A stretch of DNA of 64,000 nucleotides. Source: Rhytidiadelphus loreus (Eukaryota > Streptophyta > Bryopsida > Hypnales > Hylocomiaceae). The stretch spans positions 82,020,981 through 82,084,980 of the forward strand of contig OX344762.1 in NCBI GenBank assembly GCA_947034895.1, read 5' to 3'. The first letter of the stretch is position 1. Each line of letters starts with the position of its first letter. Below, piece after piece: positions 13,563 to 24,504 of this stretch. The notes beneath the pieces are model-generated. The model saw only the letters and a list, made by a program, of their open reading frames with translations. It made no database searches and was not told where the DNA came from. Both the position numbers and the translations under genes were made by a program.

Positions 13563-13982
13563 CTCCTAAATGCCCAATCAACCATTTTATGGTCATTGCC
13601 CAACTTTTGGGTCTGCTCAAGACCCAAACACTCTTTTGATTTGGACAAAAACTCTACCTTGGTTGATTTTTCAAAATCAAACTTTCCAAGAAAAGCTCAC
13701 TACGAATTGATTGTAGCTAATCTCTTCTATTGTGGATATTTGAGATATAGGACCCCCAAAATTCCTCTTTTTTCCAAAACTAAAAATATCTTAAATATCT
13801 CAAAATCAGTACAGTCAAAGTCTTAAAAAATTGGAAGGTAGGCTCACTAATTTGACAGTAGTGAACAAAATCTTGTAGTTAGATTCTTCAAAAAACAATT
13901 CTAGGAAAAATTATACTTTCATTTTAGAAACAACAATTTGATGGTGATTTTGAAGGGAGGACCTTCCTAGGGTATTTAGGGA
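13563..13982. mobile_element. TTAA-flanked inverted-repeat element (F)
   Basis: A 420 bp segment bordered by TTAA at 13559-13562 and 13983-13986. The left end is CTCCTAAATGCCC and the reverse complement of the right end is TCCCTAAATACCC, differing at three of 13 positions. No coding capacity. Confidence 0.6.
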
Positions 13983-14021
13983 TTAAGTTGAAGTAATTAA
14001 TTATCCTCCAAAGGACAATGA

Positions 14022-14260
14022 GACCAATAATTAAGTGGTCCATGGATGTATTTCCACTACAAGAAAATGGGGGTATAAATGACTTGTCCACAATGACTTC
14101 ATTGACAACAATGACTGCAAATTAGTCATTTTGTAGTCACTTTGAAGTCATTGTTGTTGGTGGAGTCATTGTGGACAAGTCATTTATACCCCCATTTTCT
14201 TGTAGTGTTCAAGGTTATTGCAATAACCTTGAAAGACATCCATGGACCAACTATTGGTCC
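14022..14260. mobile_element. Foldback element interrupted by a CACTA MITE
   Basis: With the inner MITE and one copy of its target duplication removed, the two sides form an almost perfect palindrome of about 40 bp per arm. The arm words include GACCAATA, GGTCCATGGATGT and TTCAAGGTTATTG, and the centre is at 14220/14221. The MITE sits in the left arm, so the palindrome is the older of the two. Confidence 0.75.
14055..14207. mobile_element. CACTA-type MITE, 153 bp
   Basis: The ends are CACTACAAGAAAATGGGGG and its exact reverse complement. The inverted repeats continue inward for more than 40 bp with few mismatches, so the element is nearly all stem. The 3-bp target duplication TTC flanks it (14052-14054 and 14208-14210). 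The word 'aatgact' recurs inside. It is non-coding, and its intact ends suggest recent insertion. Confidence 0.9.
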
Positions 14261-16031
14261 AAAAATTGAATCATTTTGACCAATTACCTTGGTAGGATAG
14301 GTATCATCTTATTTAGGGTTATTTTCCTTTTTTCAAAGGATTTTGTTTCTTGTGATGCATTTCTTCAATTTGTTCCCCAAACTTAGTCATTAAAAAAAAA
14401 TTGAACCCTGGAAGAGATCCTTAAGAATTGACCCTCATGCAAAGCTATTTATTGAAGGCTAGAGGTGATAGCCTAAGTACACAAATATGTACATAATTGT
14501 GGCACCACAATGTGTGAATTTCATCAAGTACCCATGAACTTGTCAAATAAAGAATTCACTTATAGTACCAAGGACTTGAAAGACAAAAAGTACCTAATGA
14601 CTTATTGTCCAATAAGAGGCATTTCATTGTACAAACATCATGAGCCATTAGTACTTAGTTGCACCAAATTTGTCTTCTTCATATAAAGTATTCCCTCGAT
14701 GTACTTAGGATTTGAATGACAAGAAGTACCTAATGTCCTAATTTAAATCCAATTAAGGTCCCAAATCAAGGCTATTCTAGAAGCCTCTTTTGAGGCCTCA
14801 AAGTTTTTCTAATGATTTACCTCCAATATGATCACTTTTGTGTTGATCAAAACTTCCAAAATATAGTCTATTAAGTCTAATTTCTATTTCGCTTGAAAAC
14901 TTGAATCTTTCCTCAAAACGAGTTATTCATTGCAAATTGAAGTTGACAGAGCCTTCAAGAACGTTTCTACACCAATGAACAGTGAAAATTTGTCTTCAGC
15001 TTATTTGTACCAGATATGGTTTTATTTTTTTTCACTTTGATGCAAATGCTACCCAGGAATCTCAAATCTTCACTAAAAGATCTGAATTGTTTTGTCTATT
15101 GAAGACACATCATGATTTCATCCCTAAATTTTTTTTAATTTTAAATTCACAGTGAAAGATATTGCCTGTATGGTCATCAGCTCCGTCCTTCGAGGGTAAC
15201 GTAACTGTCAACAAGCATCAAAGGCTAAGATCTTTACGCTGGTGTCCCTACACAACAAACCTCCTACCCCACATTCATGAGGATCAAAGTTCCCGTCCTT
15301 GGGGAAGCAATCCTAAGCAACCTGAATATCATGCTCAGAGACGAGGCACGTTCCATGACAAGATTGATGCCTGCACCACGGAAACCACCACCACCCAATG
15401 GAGGCCTTCAGGAGCCACTTTGCGGATGGGGACTACAAATATTGAACGTGTACAAATCAGGGGTTCCAAGCAATCTAGACCAAGCGAGAAAGAACGACAG
15501 AAAACTGATCCAAAAAAAGGATTGAGAAAGTTTTCTTTGGGGATGAATCAGGAAGCAGTCAGCACCAACTTCAGTTGCACACTGCTTGTTTTTCGCCTCG
15601 TCTCTTTTGATTCTTAATTGAGCACTTGTTGCTCCAAAAAATGAACATCTCCTTGTATGGTTCAAGAATCCTATCAAATCAGACTACTGTATGATACACT
15701 AACCATCTCCGGTGAAAGGAGGAGCCAACACAATCTCCTACATGAAGATGATAGTCGCGCTCCTAGAAAATTTTCAAAAAAAAGCCTGCTCAACCGCAAT
15801 GACAGGAACTTTTGTTTGAGCTTTCAGATCTACAAACCTACTGCTCCAGATATGTGGCTTTCAAGTGCTGCTGCTGCAGTGGCTTTTCATTCTCTCGCTC
15901 CGAGGCTTGTAGATCAAATGGCAGAGTCGGTACTCACATACCATCACAAGATCACAATCTCATCCGTACTGCAAGAGCAAGACGCTGGTGGCAAGTGCGT
16001 AAAATTCGCCGTCCTATGTTTGTTGAAGATC
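14261..16031. other. Intergenic sequence and probable 3' flank of the exostosin gene
   Basis: 14261-15150 is AT-rich and without a gene. 15160-16031 has a composition closer to genic DNA, with overlapping frames on both strands (for example 15162-15617 and 15657-16226) but no recognisable family. Lying directly downstream of the minus-strand exostosin, it is most simply a 3' untranslated or flanking region; that is inference. Confidence 0.45.
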
Positions 16032-17354
16032 TCAAGTAATGAAGGGGTTGAGATCGCCGTCCATGAGAGGCAGGTTTGGCAAAATCCCCATAAAGCGTTC
16101 CCGAAACGACAGCATCACCGACCGCATCAGCGTGCTATCATCCTGAAGGGCGCTCCGAAAAATGTGTTGACAATACTGTTGCCGCAGTTCGATTTCTTTC
16201 CTCGACAGCGCTCGCAGCGTGGGTAGAATCCGATGAATCTCATTCGTGGGGAACTGTAACATACACCGCGGCCACTGAATCAAAGTATCAAATGGCTTCA
16301 CGTAATTGTCCGCAATTAGCACTGGAATAGCGCCCGCGCTCAGCACCTCCAGCATTCGATAGGAAGCGGGCGACCTTCCCGCGGGCGCCAACCCGAAGGT
16401 CGTGTTCATCAGATCCGTGTAGTCATTCCTGTCGAAGAGAATCTGATCCTCCTCACATCCTGTGCCCCGCCATGGCTGCCACCGCAGAAGCTTGTTGTTC
16501 GTCTCGTGGTTGCAAGTGGTTGCAATGACCACGTCCTTCCCGTTGTGCATAGCCCGAAACGCAGGGCTGCTCCTGAAATTGCCCTCACGAGAAAGGTACC
16601 GAGTACCCTTGAACGTTAAGAAGTACTTCCGCTCGAAAGGCTTCAACTCTGCGAGCCCCTTCACGTGCGAATTCAATCGGGGAAGCGGGATGGCGATGTC
16701 GAACTGGGGTCGGTAGGTCGTGTAGTGAAGTCCCGTGCTGAGAATGGACGCCATGCCGATGGACCTCGGTGATGGGTTCGTTTGATCCCACCGATCTGCG
16801 AAAGTAACGAAAACGTGGTTGAGCCCCCCGTTCCAGTGAGGCAAGTTCTTGGGGTCCGGCTTCGTCCACGCATCTTGGTTCGCAGTGCTGTCGGAGAAGT
16901 AGAAGAAGAGACACGCCTTCTCCGGATCGCTCGTGTGATACTTCGAAGTCGGTAATGAGTTCAAATAGGTCGGGATGCCATCGGGCGCCGCGGGCTCGTT
17001 GTAAGTGTAGATCAGAAGCTCGTTTCCGTGCTCGCAACGGGAGAAGTTGAAGCAGGCGTCCATGGAGCACCGCGGAAACTCGATGGGGTAATGCCACATC
17101 TTCTGCGCGTGCCATGGCCCGGGGTTCAAGACTTTTCCGGAAGTCGCCAGGAAGACGAGCCCCAAGCAGCACATCACGATGATCGCCAGAAGAGAACGCC
17201 TGTCCACAAGAGTTGTTCGCACCGTCGACCATATGGAGACCACCGAATTGCATTTGCCTCGCCACATGCGGGGCCGTGGGGGCGGCTTGCCTAGATTGCC
17301 GTCCTCCGGGATCTCCACCAGACTCTCACACGCAATACATTGCTTCGGCCCCAT
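16032..17354 (-). CDS. Exostosin-family (GT47) glycosyltransferase
   Basis: A single uninterrupted frame of 440 residues that starts at the first ATG. It is a type II membrane protein: a basic, proline-rich cytosolic tail (1-52), one hydrophobic segment (about 53-71, LLAIIVMCCLGLVFLA), then a lumenal catalytic region. An exostosin domain spans about 103-400, with the cysteine-rich entry motif MDACFNFSRC (98-107) resembling the one in animal EXT proteins. The conserved GT47 block at about 311-352 includes FGLAPAGRSPASYRMLEVL and GAIPVLIADN. The family transfers sugars from UDP-sugars to wall polysaccharides or proteoglycan-like chains in the Golgi; donor and acceptor cannot be told here. There is no C-terminal GT64 domain as in animal EXTs. 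The gene has no intron and is far richer in G and C than its surroundings. Family assignment is firm; exact function is unknown. Confidence 0.9.
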   Translation of the reverse strand: MGPKQCIACESLVEIPEDGNLGKPPPRPRMWRGKCNSVVSIWSTVRTTLVDRRSLLAIIVMCCLGLVFLATSGKVLNPGPWHAQKMWHYPIEFPRCSMDACFNFSRCEHGNELLIYTYNEPAAPDGIPTYLNSLPTSKYHTSDPEKACLFFYFSDSTANQDAWTKPDPKNLPHWNGGLNHVFVTFADRWDQTNPSPRSIGMASILSTGLHYTTYRPQFDIAIPLPRLNSHVKGLAELKPFERKYFLTFKGTRYLSREGNFRSSPAFRAMHNGKDVVIATTCNHETNNKLLRWQPWRGTGCEEDQILFDRNDYTDLMNTTFGLAPAGRSPASYRMLEVLSAGAIPVLIADNYVKPFDTLIQWPRCMLQFPTNEIHRILPTLRALSRKEIELRQQYCQHIFRSALQDDSTLMRSVMLSFRERFMGILPNLPLMDGDLNPFIT

Positions 17355-18720
17355 TGACTAGAAATGATCCTCTCCTTTCTGCAGAAGGATATACCCAATC
17401 TGCCACCGACCCTCACAATCCCAGATGCGGGATACACACCTCGGGATTATCTTCTTTTCGAGATTCAGAAAACCAAATATGAAGCTCCCTCCTCGCGATG
17501 CTAAAACGTTCTTACTACCGTAGTCGGTATGCTAGAAGCCGCAGCCTCGCAGAACATGAGCATCGCAAAAGAAACAGAGACAAGAGACGAAAACGCGTGA
17601 AGACGGAAACGACGCGACCGATGCAAATCGACAGTCGGTTTGCTTCTAGATTTGAATCCAGCGGCTCCAGGCATTCAATCAAAAAATAAACTCTGGCAAC
17701 AGGAGCGACGACGACGACGACGCGTCACACATTGCAACGTAACGTCTGAGCAAAACCATCACCGCCTCCAAAACAGAGGAAGAGCAATGTGGTTCTCCAA
17801 AACAAGAGAAACGCACTCAAACGCACAATAGCTCCTTCCGTCCAACCCCAGATAGCACCCACTCCCCGCTCACAGAAACCCAAAACCAGAGCACTCGCAA
17901 AACAATCCACCGCCCCTAGATACGTACGACCTCAACAGAACACACGAGCGAACCCCACGCGCTTGCAACTCCGTCCAAACCTTCAAAGCAAATAACATCC
18001 TCTACGCCAACGTTAACACCACCGCAGGTGCTTTCCACCAACCTCAACCCAACTAATGCCACATTTACAAAAACATAAACGCGATACACAACAACCAAAG
18101 TTACTCCCGCCGCACCGCAAGCTTCACGAAGCAAATATAAACCCAAAAAACCCACTTCCAACAGAGCTCTTTCCACTATTCACCCCAAATCCCACTCGTC
18201 CAAGAGACGAAAACGTGCACAAAACACTAGAACGCGGAATGGATCTGAAAGTATCGATCCTCAATTCAGACCTTGAAGAAGCTACAGCAACGACGATGAC
18301 AATGACGACAACTACTATTGCTGCGGGAAAAATTCGAAAAAACAGGTGAAGAAGGTCAAGGCCGGCAGTACAAGAGCGGACCGACGGATCGACCGAACAG
18401 GCAAGCGTGGAATGAATCAAGCGCGTGCATGGACACGCGATGCGGGATGCAGCAGGAATCATGCGCTCCCGAGTTCAAGTCAAGCAAAACTCGTCGTCGT
18501 GGAGCCCAAACGACGAGTGCCCCCCCACGCGGTCTGCAAGACTGGAGGGGAAGGATTTTCGGGGCGGGGCCCAGCTGCCCGTTGGGAGGGGGCGGGCAGC
18601 AGGCTGGAGGCGGAAGCCACGGGGAAGCGACCTACCACAACAACAGGGCGGTACGTCGCGGTAGGTCGGTACCTCCACTTTCGTCAGTTACCGACTGGGC
18701 TAGAATAGTGCAATTGGGAT
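17355..18720 (-). promoter_or_regulatory. GC-rich leader and promoter region of the exostosin gene
   Basis: The kilobase upstream of the exostosin ATG is CpG-containing and purine- or CA-rich, in contrast to the AT-rich flanks. It includes a short (GAC)n run at about 17707-17722. Long frames occur on both strands because stop codons are rare in this composition, and none resembles a family. Most likely it is the 5' untranslated region and promoter. No clear TATA box was found. Confidence 0.45.
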
Positions 18721-19570
18721 GATATTAGATGAATTTCATCCGGTTGTGAATGAATCCCATCTAAATATGGATGAGTTTCGTTGGGTCGACGGAAACTGTG
18801 GCGGTGGTCGCTCGTACACGCCGCGTCCCCTTCGGCTTCTGTCTTCATGCGCTTGTCGCATTGGCGCCGGTGGGTATATCCATTTTTATCACTTTAAGGG
18901 TTATTTACGTCTTTTATTTTGGGCACAATTTAGGGTTAAGTGGGTAATTTAGGGTTATGTGGGTTATTTAGGGGTTATGTGATTTTTGAAGCTGTTGGAG
19001 GACTATATTTGTACTTCGGGGTACTCAGGGACGGAGGGAGGTAAAATGAGAAAATGGTTGTCTGTGATAATAACGTAGTTTGTTTTTATTACATAATATG
19101 ATTATTTGAAAATTTTGGAGCTTCTAGGGTGTTGCTTATGCTGTAGAATATCAGTAACAGACACGCTTATGTTGGGGGTTGTCAGAGTACGGAACTAGCT
19201 TGACCCCGGGACCAAAAGGCAGGGGCATGTGCGCTCTCTCCACTTGACTACCTCTTTTTTTTTTAATTTTGGGTTATCAGAATAAAGTGATTCTTATCGC
19301 ATGTTACTGTGGGCATCTTCACTTTGATGGGGACCCAATCACACCCTCTATAGGTGCCCGGTAAATAGGCAATAAGTTAAGCCAACCGTGAATTATCTTC
19401 TATAGAAATGAAGGATAATTGATTTCATCCCAAGTGTAATCAAGTAGTCCTTTGACTCAAAATAAATCCAAAGTTGTGAAGAATTGGTTTGTCTGAAATG
19501 GAACTTGATGTTTTAATGTTGTTCAACTTTTCATTGTCTATTTATGATAGAGCCACCCATAATCAACCAC
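18721..19570. other. Intergenic stretch
   Basis: No supported gene. It contains short repeats of 'tagggttatgtgggt' at 18930-18985. A weak tRNA-like segment on the minus strand at about 19190-19255 is discussed under findings. Confidence 0.5.
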
Positions 19571-19574
19571 TTAA

Positions 19575-20407
19575 TCCCGAAAGGATCATTGTCCATTTGG
19601 GGATAAATGGGATTTTTGACTAGTACCATGAAATTTTGTTATGATTTTTTGAAACTTTTTTTGAATATAAAGAAACTAATTAGTTTCACGGGAATATAAT
19701 TTGTTTTTCAATCAGTACTCAGGAATCAAAGTTATGCCCAAATAAGCTCAAAACAGGAGAGAAGGGGCAACAAAAAAAGATTTTAAAATTTGATTTTTTT
19801 TTCTTGAATTTTTTTCCCTCATAGATTATATTTTGTCTACATAAAATGCTTTGATTCATTTTATTTGAATTTGTTATGAGAAAGTTATGGACAATCTTGT
19901 TTTTCAGGCAATTAGAGCATCTTCTTGAAAAAATAACTTGAAGGATTCATTTCTAAATGCATTTTTTACAATTTAAAAAAAAATTCAAAATAATTTAGTT
20001 TGCTTCCTAGAATAATCTCACCATTGGGATTAGTGTGTTTTAAATCCATTTTAAATTAAGTTTTTTTGGAAAAAAAATCTTCCTAGACTCTCAACTCAAT
20101 TCCCCACAATAAAATTTAAAGTTCAAAACTTTTTAGTGCAAAAAATTTAATTTAAGAAGGTTCAAAGTGAAATAATCTAGTCCTACAATGTGCTAAAAAA
20201 ACTATTTTTTTCATTGTAAATGTAGATATCATGCAATCTGTTTGGTCAAAAAAATTGAAATTTTTTCCACACATTCTGGTACTAGTTAGGTATAAGATAC
20301 TACAATTAGGTGTGCAAAAAATAATCTTCAAATTTTCTTACTCTGTGCCATAGTTATAGCAATTTTGAATGCTTTTTGGCAAAAAAAAGGCCTTGGTCTT
20401 TTAGGGG
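19575..20407. mobile_element. TTAA-flanked element (C), diverged copy of A
   Basis: The left side is TTAA (19571-19574) followed by TCCCGAAAGGATCATTGTCC; the right side ends TTGGTCTTTTAGGGG. The right TTAA has decayed to TTCC. It aligns end to end, with many substitutions and some indels, to the element at 6208-7134, which confirms the boundaries of both. Non-coding. Confidence 0.65.
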
Positions 20408-21082
20408 TTCCATGCATGTTTTGGAGCAATAGAAGGCAATGCAAATTTTTTGCCTTGTAAAAAGATAGAAATGACAGGCATTGCCAATTTTTCTTGATTT
20501 TTTCCTTAAAATCAAATTATTGTGAGTTTTGAAAGCCAAAATTTGGCCTAAATGTATATCCAATGTATAGATTCTTCCAATTCTAATCATTCAAGAACAA
20601 CTTTTCCGCTCACTATTTCCTATTTTTTTGGACATGTGTCATGACCTTATTAGTTTCAACCTTGAAAAGGAGAAAAAATCACATTCCAAGTTGTGGTTGG
20701 ATATATGTTCTAGCTTTGGTTGAATATAGGTGAACCCTATAGGTTGGATATGGATCCCTGGTTGGGAATGGGTGGTTCTACCATATGTTCTAGAAAGTTT
20801 TGTCTATGGCATCTATTAGAGAGTCCATGTCATTTTGAGAGAGTTATTGGAGATGGCTCACGTCCTTCTTCTAATGGTTCGATTTCCTACAAGTCTCAAT
20901 CAAATGTAGTTCAATGTTGTCGCTATAATTGTTCACAAAAAATAAGAAAATTGACAATCTTGGTGTCAATTTTGAACATGACTCCCATAGCTGCAAACCT
21001 CAAAATTGTGATGCCTACTAGAATGATTAGAAATTGCAATAACTACATATTCCCATCCAAATATGAACACCTTATATGTTAA

Positions 21083-21736
21083 CCTCTAAAGGACGAGCAT
21101 GCATTTTTTGGCAACATAGAAAATTTGGGCAAGTACTTGTGACTGAAAATTTGCATATTTTAGGCTAAAATTTCAAATTTCCATATCTTTTGTAATTTTT
21201 CCCTTATATGAATCTATTTTCAATATTTTTTGGAAAAAAATAAAATCATAGGATGTAGATTGTTTATTACAACATTGCAACCATCGAGATTGGCATTTTT
21301 CAATTCCATAACAAAATTCTTAATAATTTGTATTTTGAATCATTTTCTACTTCTTTCTACTTACTATTTTTTTCCTATATGTTATACAATTCCAAATGGT
21401 GTGAAATTTTTTAAGCATGTAGCTAACTTGTTTAGAAAAAGAATCCAAAAGAACACCACCATTTTGGACATTTTTTCATAGAAAAGTGAGCTTGTGAAGT
21501 GCAGGTGCCCTATTTTTTGCAAAGCACAAAAAACGATTTTAGTGAATGCTTATATCTTGCAATCCACAAGGTGGAAATTTTTGAATTTTTTTCCACATCT
21601 TTTCCAACCAGTGTACTAAAAATTCTTACAGTTATTTGTGTCCAAAAATGTTTTTTTCCCTAAAAGTTGGTACTTGTATTAGAAATGGCAATTTTGGAGC
21701 ATTTTTGGTGAAAACATAGTCAACGAACTTAAGGAG
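21083..21736. mobile_element. TTAA-flanked element (D), inverted relative of B
   Basis: Bordered by TTAA at 21079-21082 and 21737-21740. The left end CCTCTAAAGGACG matches the right end of the 4101-5018 element read on the other strand, and much of the interior matches it as reverse complement. It is about 650 bp, shorter than B, and encodes no transposase. Confidence 0.6.
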
Positions 21737-22429
21737 TTAATGTAACCTTTTTTGAGAAACCACAAATCTATTTCAAGTTAAGGGAGTACCTAAGAAGAGT
21801 CTTCGATATTAATTAGAGGGACTCTTGTTTACGAAAGAGGTATGCAAGGATGACTTCAGGACACAATATTGAATATTTTAAACTATTTTTTATCCATTGT
21901 GTTGAAAAGTTTGGTGAAAAAGGAATGAAGTCCTTTGTCATTGTCATGTGGGAAATTCCTACAATTTTCAATGTATGAACTTCAAAACTTCGGTAGATGT
22001 GACTTTCACACGGAATAAGAGAATCTTGCACAATGTTTCTATTTTCATCATCTTCCAATGCTTACTTTTTTTAGGCAAAATTAAATATTGGTGTTAAAAT
22101 TACTACCAAAAATCCATTGGTGTGCAAGTATCATAACATCATTTTAATGGGGTTTTAAAAATCCCATTGGTTCCACTCCCCACCCAAAAAAACTCAAAGG
22201 GTTTCATTTCCTTCCCAAAAATGTAAACCTCAAATTATTATTTTGATATGGCCAATTTATACATAAAAGTGGTTCAATTTGCCTTAGTTGGAATTGGGAC
22301 AATAGAAGATAAACATCCTGGCCAGTCAAGCCCCATTCAAATCTAATTGACATCATTGTAATGAACTCTAGTATAGTCATGTATCATTGGTCCAGTTTTT
22401 GACATGATTTAGTCATATTTTTCACATAA

Positions 22430-23010
22430 TTTTTACACCATATGTTCAAATGCCATGAAACAAAGTCCATGCACCCTTCCTCATAGATAATTTTCTAAGA
22501 GTACCATGAATGTGCCCAGGGGATGTACAATTTTGAATATCTCACTATAACAAATAGACAAATAAATAAAACTAATCCTTGTGTTGTTGCCATAGTCAAA
22601 ATAAAAGTAAAAGCAATTTTCTCATTTCTTGATTTATAAAAACTTTGAAATTCAATAACTTTCACACCCTATGTCAAAACGCCATGAAACAAAGTCCATG
22701 CACCCGTCCTTGCAAAGAGCTTTCCAAAGGTACTAAGAAAATACCGGAGGACACATGATTCCAAAGATCTCACTATAACAAACAAACAAAGAAAACAAAC
22801 AACCTCATTCAAGGTATAGACTACTGTGTCATGTATTGTTGCCACAATCAAAATAACAAATAAAAGTAATTTCTAAATTTTTAACTCATAAAAAATTTAA
22901 AATTCAATATCTTTTCTTCCATAAGTTAGAACAACACGAAACAACCTCCATACACTCCTCCTTACTGAGGACTTTCCAATGGTACCAAAAACACAAAGAG
23001 GGGATGCACA
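22430..23010. repeat. Old tandem repeat, about 230-250 bp per unit, three copies
   Basis: Three diverged units carry the anchor 'gccatgaaacaaagtccatgc' or a derivative, near 22452, 22681 and 22930. Each is followed by 'cccttcctc...ttttc...ggtacca' and 'ctcactataacaaa'. The same unit occurs singly on the other strand near 5040-5160 and 35940-36085, so it is an interspersed repeat that was also duplicated in tandem. Confidence 0.7.
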
Positions 23011-23053
23011 CAGACTATAATAGTATGCTTTAAAAGCGCCCATGTTCTAAAAC

Positions 23054-23345
23054 ATTAGATGGGATTCAGCCATTAGGGAGGGCTGTGAGTTCCTCAGTCG
23101 AAACTAGTCTGAAACCTGCCGATACCCGCCGTTCCCCGCCTGTGCTGACCTGGCCAAGCGATTGCTAGGTCAGAGTTTTTGAAAAAAAAAAAAAAAAAAT
23201 TTAACTTTGTTTTACATTTTAAGGACTTACATTTTATTTTATTTTATTTTTAAAAAATTTGCCGTCGCGTTCAATGGGGTTCCTGGGGAACGGAGCTGGG
23301 AACGACACCGAAACGGCCCTCCAACCCCCCGGAATCCCATCTAAT
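23054..23345. mobile_element. MITE with ATTAGATGGGATTC ends
   Basis: A 292 bp segment with perfect 14-bp inverted ends: ATTAGATGGGATTC at 23054-23067 and its reverse complement at 23332-23345. The interior has a homopolymer A run, AT-rich middle and C-rich flank. A second, more decayed copy lies at about 7240-7516. No clear target duplication was found, so the superfamily is uncertain. Confidence 0.65.
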
Positions 23346-23540
23346 GGTGATAATTTTGGGAGGTGGTTGCTTTTAGTGACCATTGTGTTTCAACTTTAAA
23401 TTTTCGTAACTAATTCCTCGAAAGTCCAAAAAATATGAAACGACTTGGATTAGATGCCAATTCCTTTTTTCTTTTTATGAAAATTTACTGAAAATTGTTT
23501 CAAGTAGTTTAGCTTCTTTGAAGAGATAATCAGCTCTTAA

Positions 23541-24500
23541 CCCCTCATCGCCTGAGGGGACGAAAAGTGTCCTCATGTATAATTCAAAGTGCTGTAACTT
23601 TTGCATCCAATATCCGAATTCAATAAAACTTGTTGGTAAAGTTGAGCTCTCTCTTCTAGTTTGTGTGGTAAAATTTTCAGATCAATCCAAGATTTAAAAA
23701 TTAAATGGGAGCCAATCAAAGTTCACAGGTTCAATTTGAATTCAACAAACTGCATTTAATGGCTGAAACTTTGGGGGGGTGTATCTCCTTCATACAATGT
23801 TTGTTTTCAATCAAATTTGTTGGGTTATGTTCCACTTTTAGTCTAGTTATTGTAATAAAATTTTCATGTCAATACAAGCTTCTTTGAATGTTTGGGAGCA
23901 ATTCAAAATTTAAAATCCAGACATTTTCGGATTACAGTGAAATTCGGTGGCTTGTAACTTCTTCATACAGTGTCCATTTTCAATAATTTCTTTTGTGAAA
24001 GTTGCGCATACTAGTATAGTTTGTGTGGCTAAAATTTCACATGAATCCAAAAAATAATGAATGAGTGAGATGCTTTTTAGTGGAGGAGGTTTAGCCTTAC
24101 ATGGTGTTTTTTTCAACTTTTCATGCTATTTTTTGACATTTCAAATCTGTTTTGCAGACACATTGAGTCAATTGAATGATTTTTTTTTCCACCAATGTGT
24201 TTATATGTTGATTTTTAATCACTTCATTGTCTCAAGTTTTTTCATTTGAGTAGGTTTAGAAGTCGAATTTCACCTCCAAATGTGTTTTTTGGAAAATTTC
24301 AGCATCTTTTTTTAACACTAAAACATTATAATCTTTCAATCCATACGGTCAAATGTCTTCAAATTATTTCTGTGTCATCTACAACATGTTCACTACAATA
24401 TTGTACGGTTAAGATTTCTATAACTTAGCGACATCTGAATTTACAACACTTCAAAAGCAACGCTGTTTTTGACCTCGTTTGGACTTCAGGCGATGAGGGG
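23541..24500. mobile_element. TTAA-flanked inverted-repeat element (E)
   Basis: A 960 bp segment with perfect 15-bp inverted repeats (CCCCTCATCGCCTGA and its complement), each bordered by TTAA (23537-23540 and 24501-24504). The subterminal word GGGGACGAAAAG resembles the subterminal GGGGGACAAAA of element A, although the rest is a different family. No frame longer than about 70 codons is present, so it is non-autonomous. Confidence 0.8.
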
Positions 24501-24504
24501 TTAA

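Noticed and set aside
15162..16226. Overlapping frames next to the exostosin gene
   Set aside because: Several frames on both strands are open at once, with no domain; 3' flanking sequence is the simpler reading.
16462..17294. Other-frame and opposite-strand frames within the exostosin gene
   Set aside because: They are shadows of the GC-rich 440-codon frame, which alone has conserved motifs.
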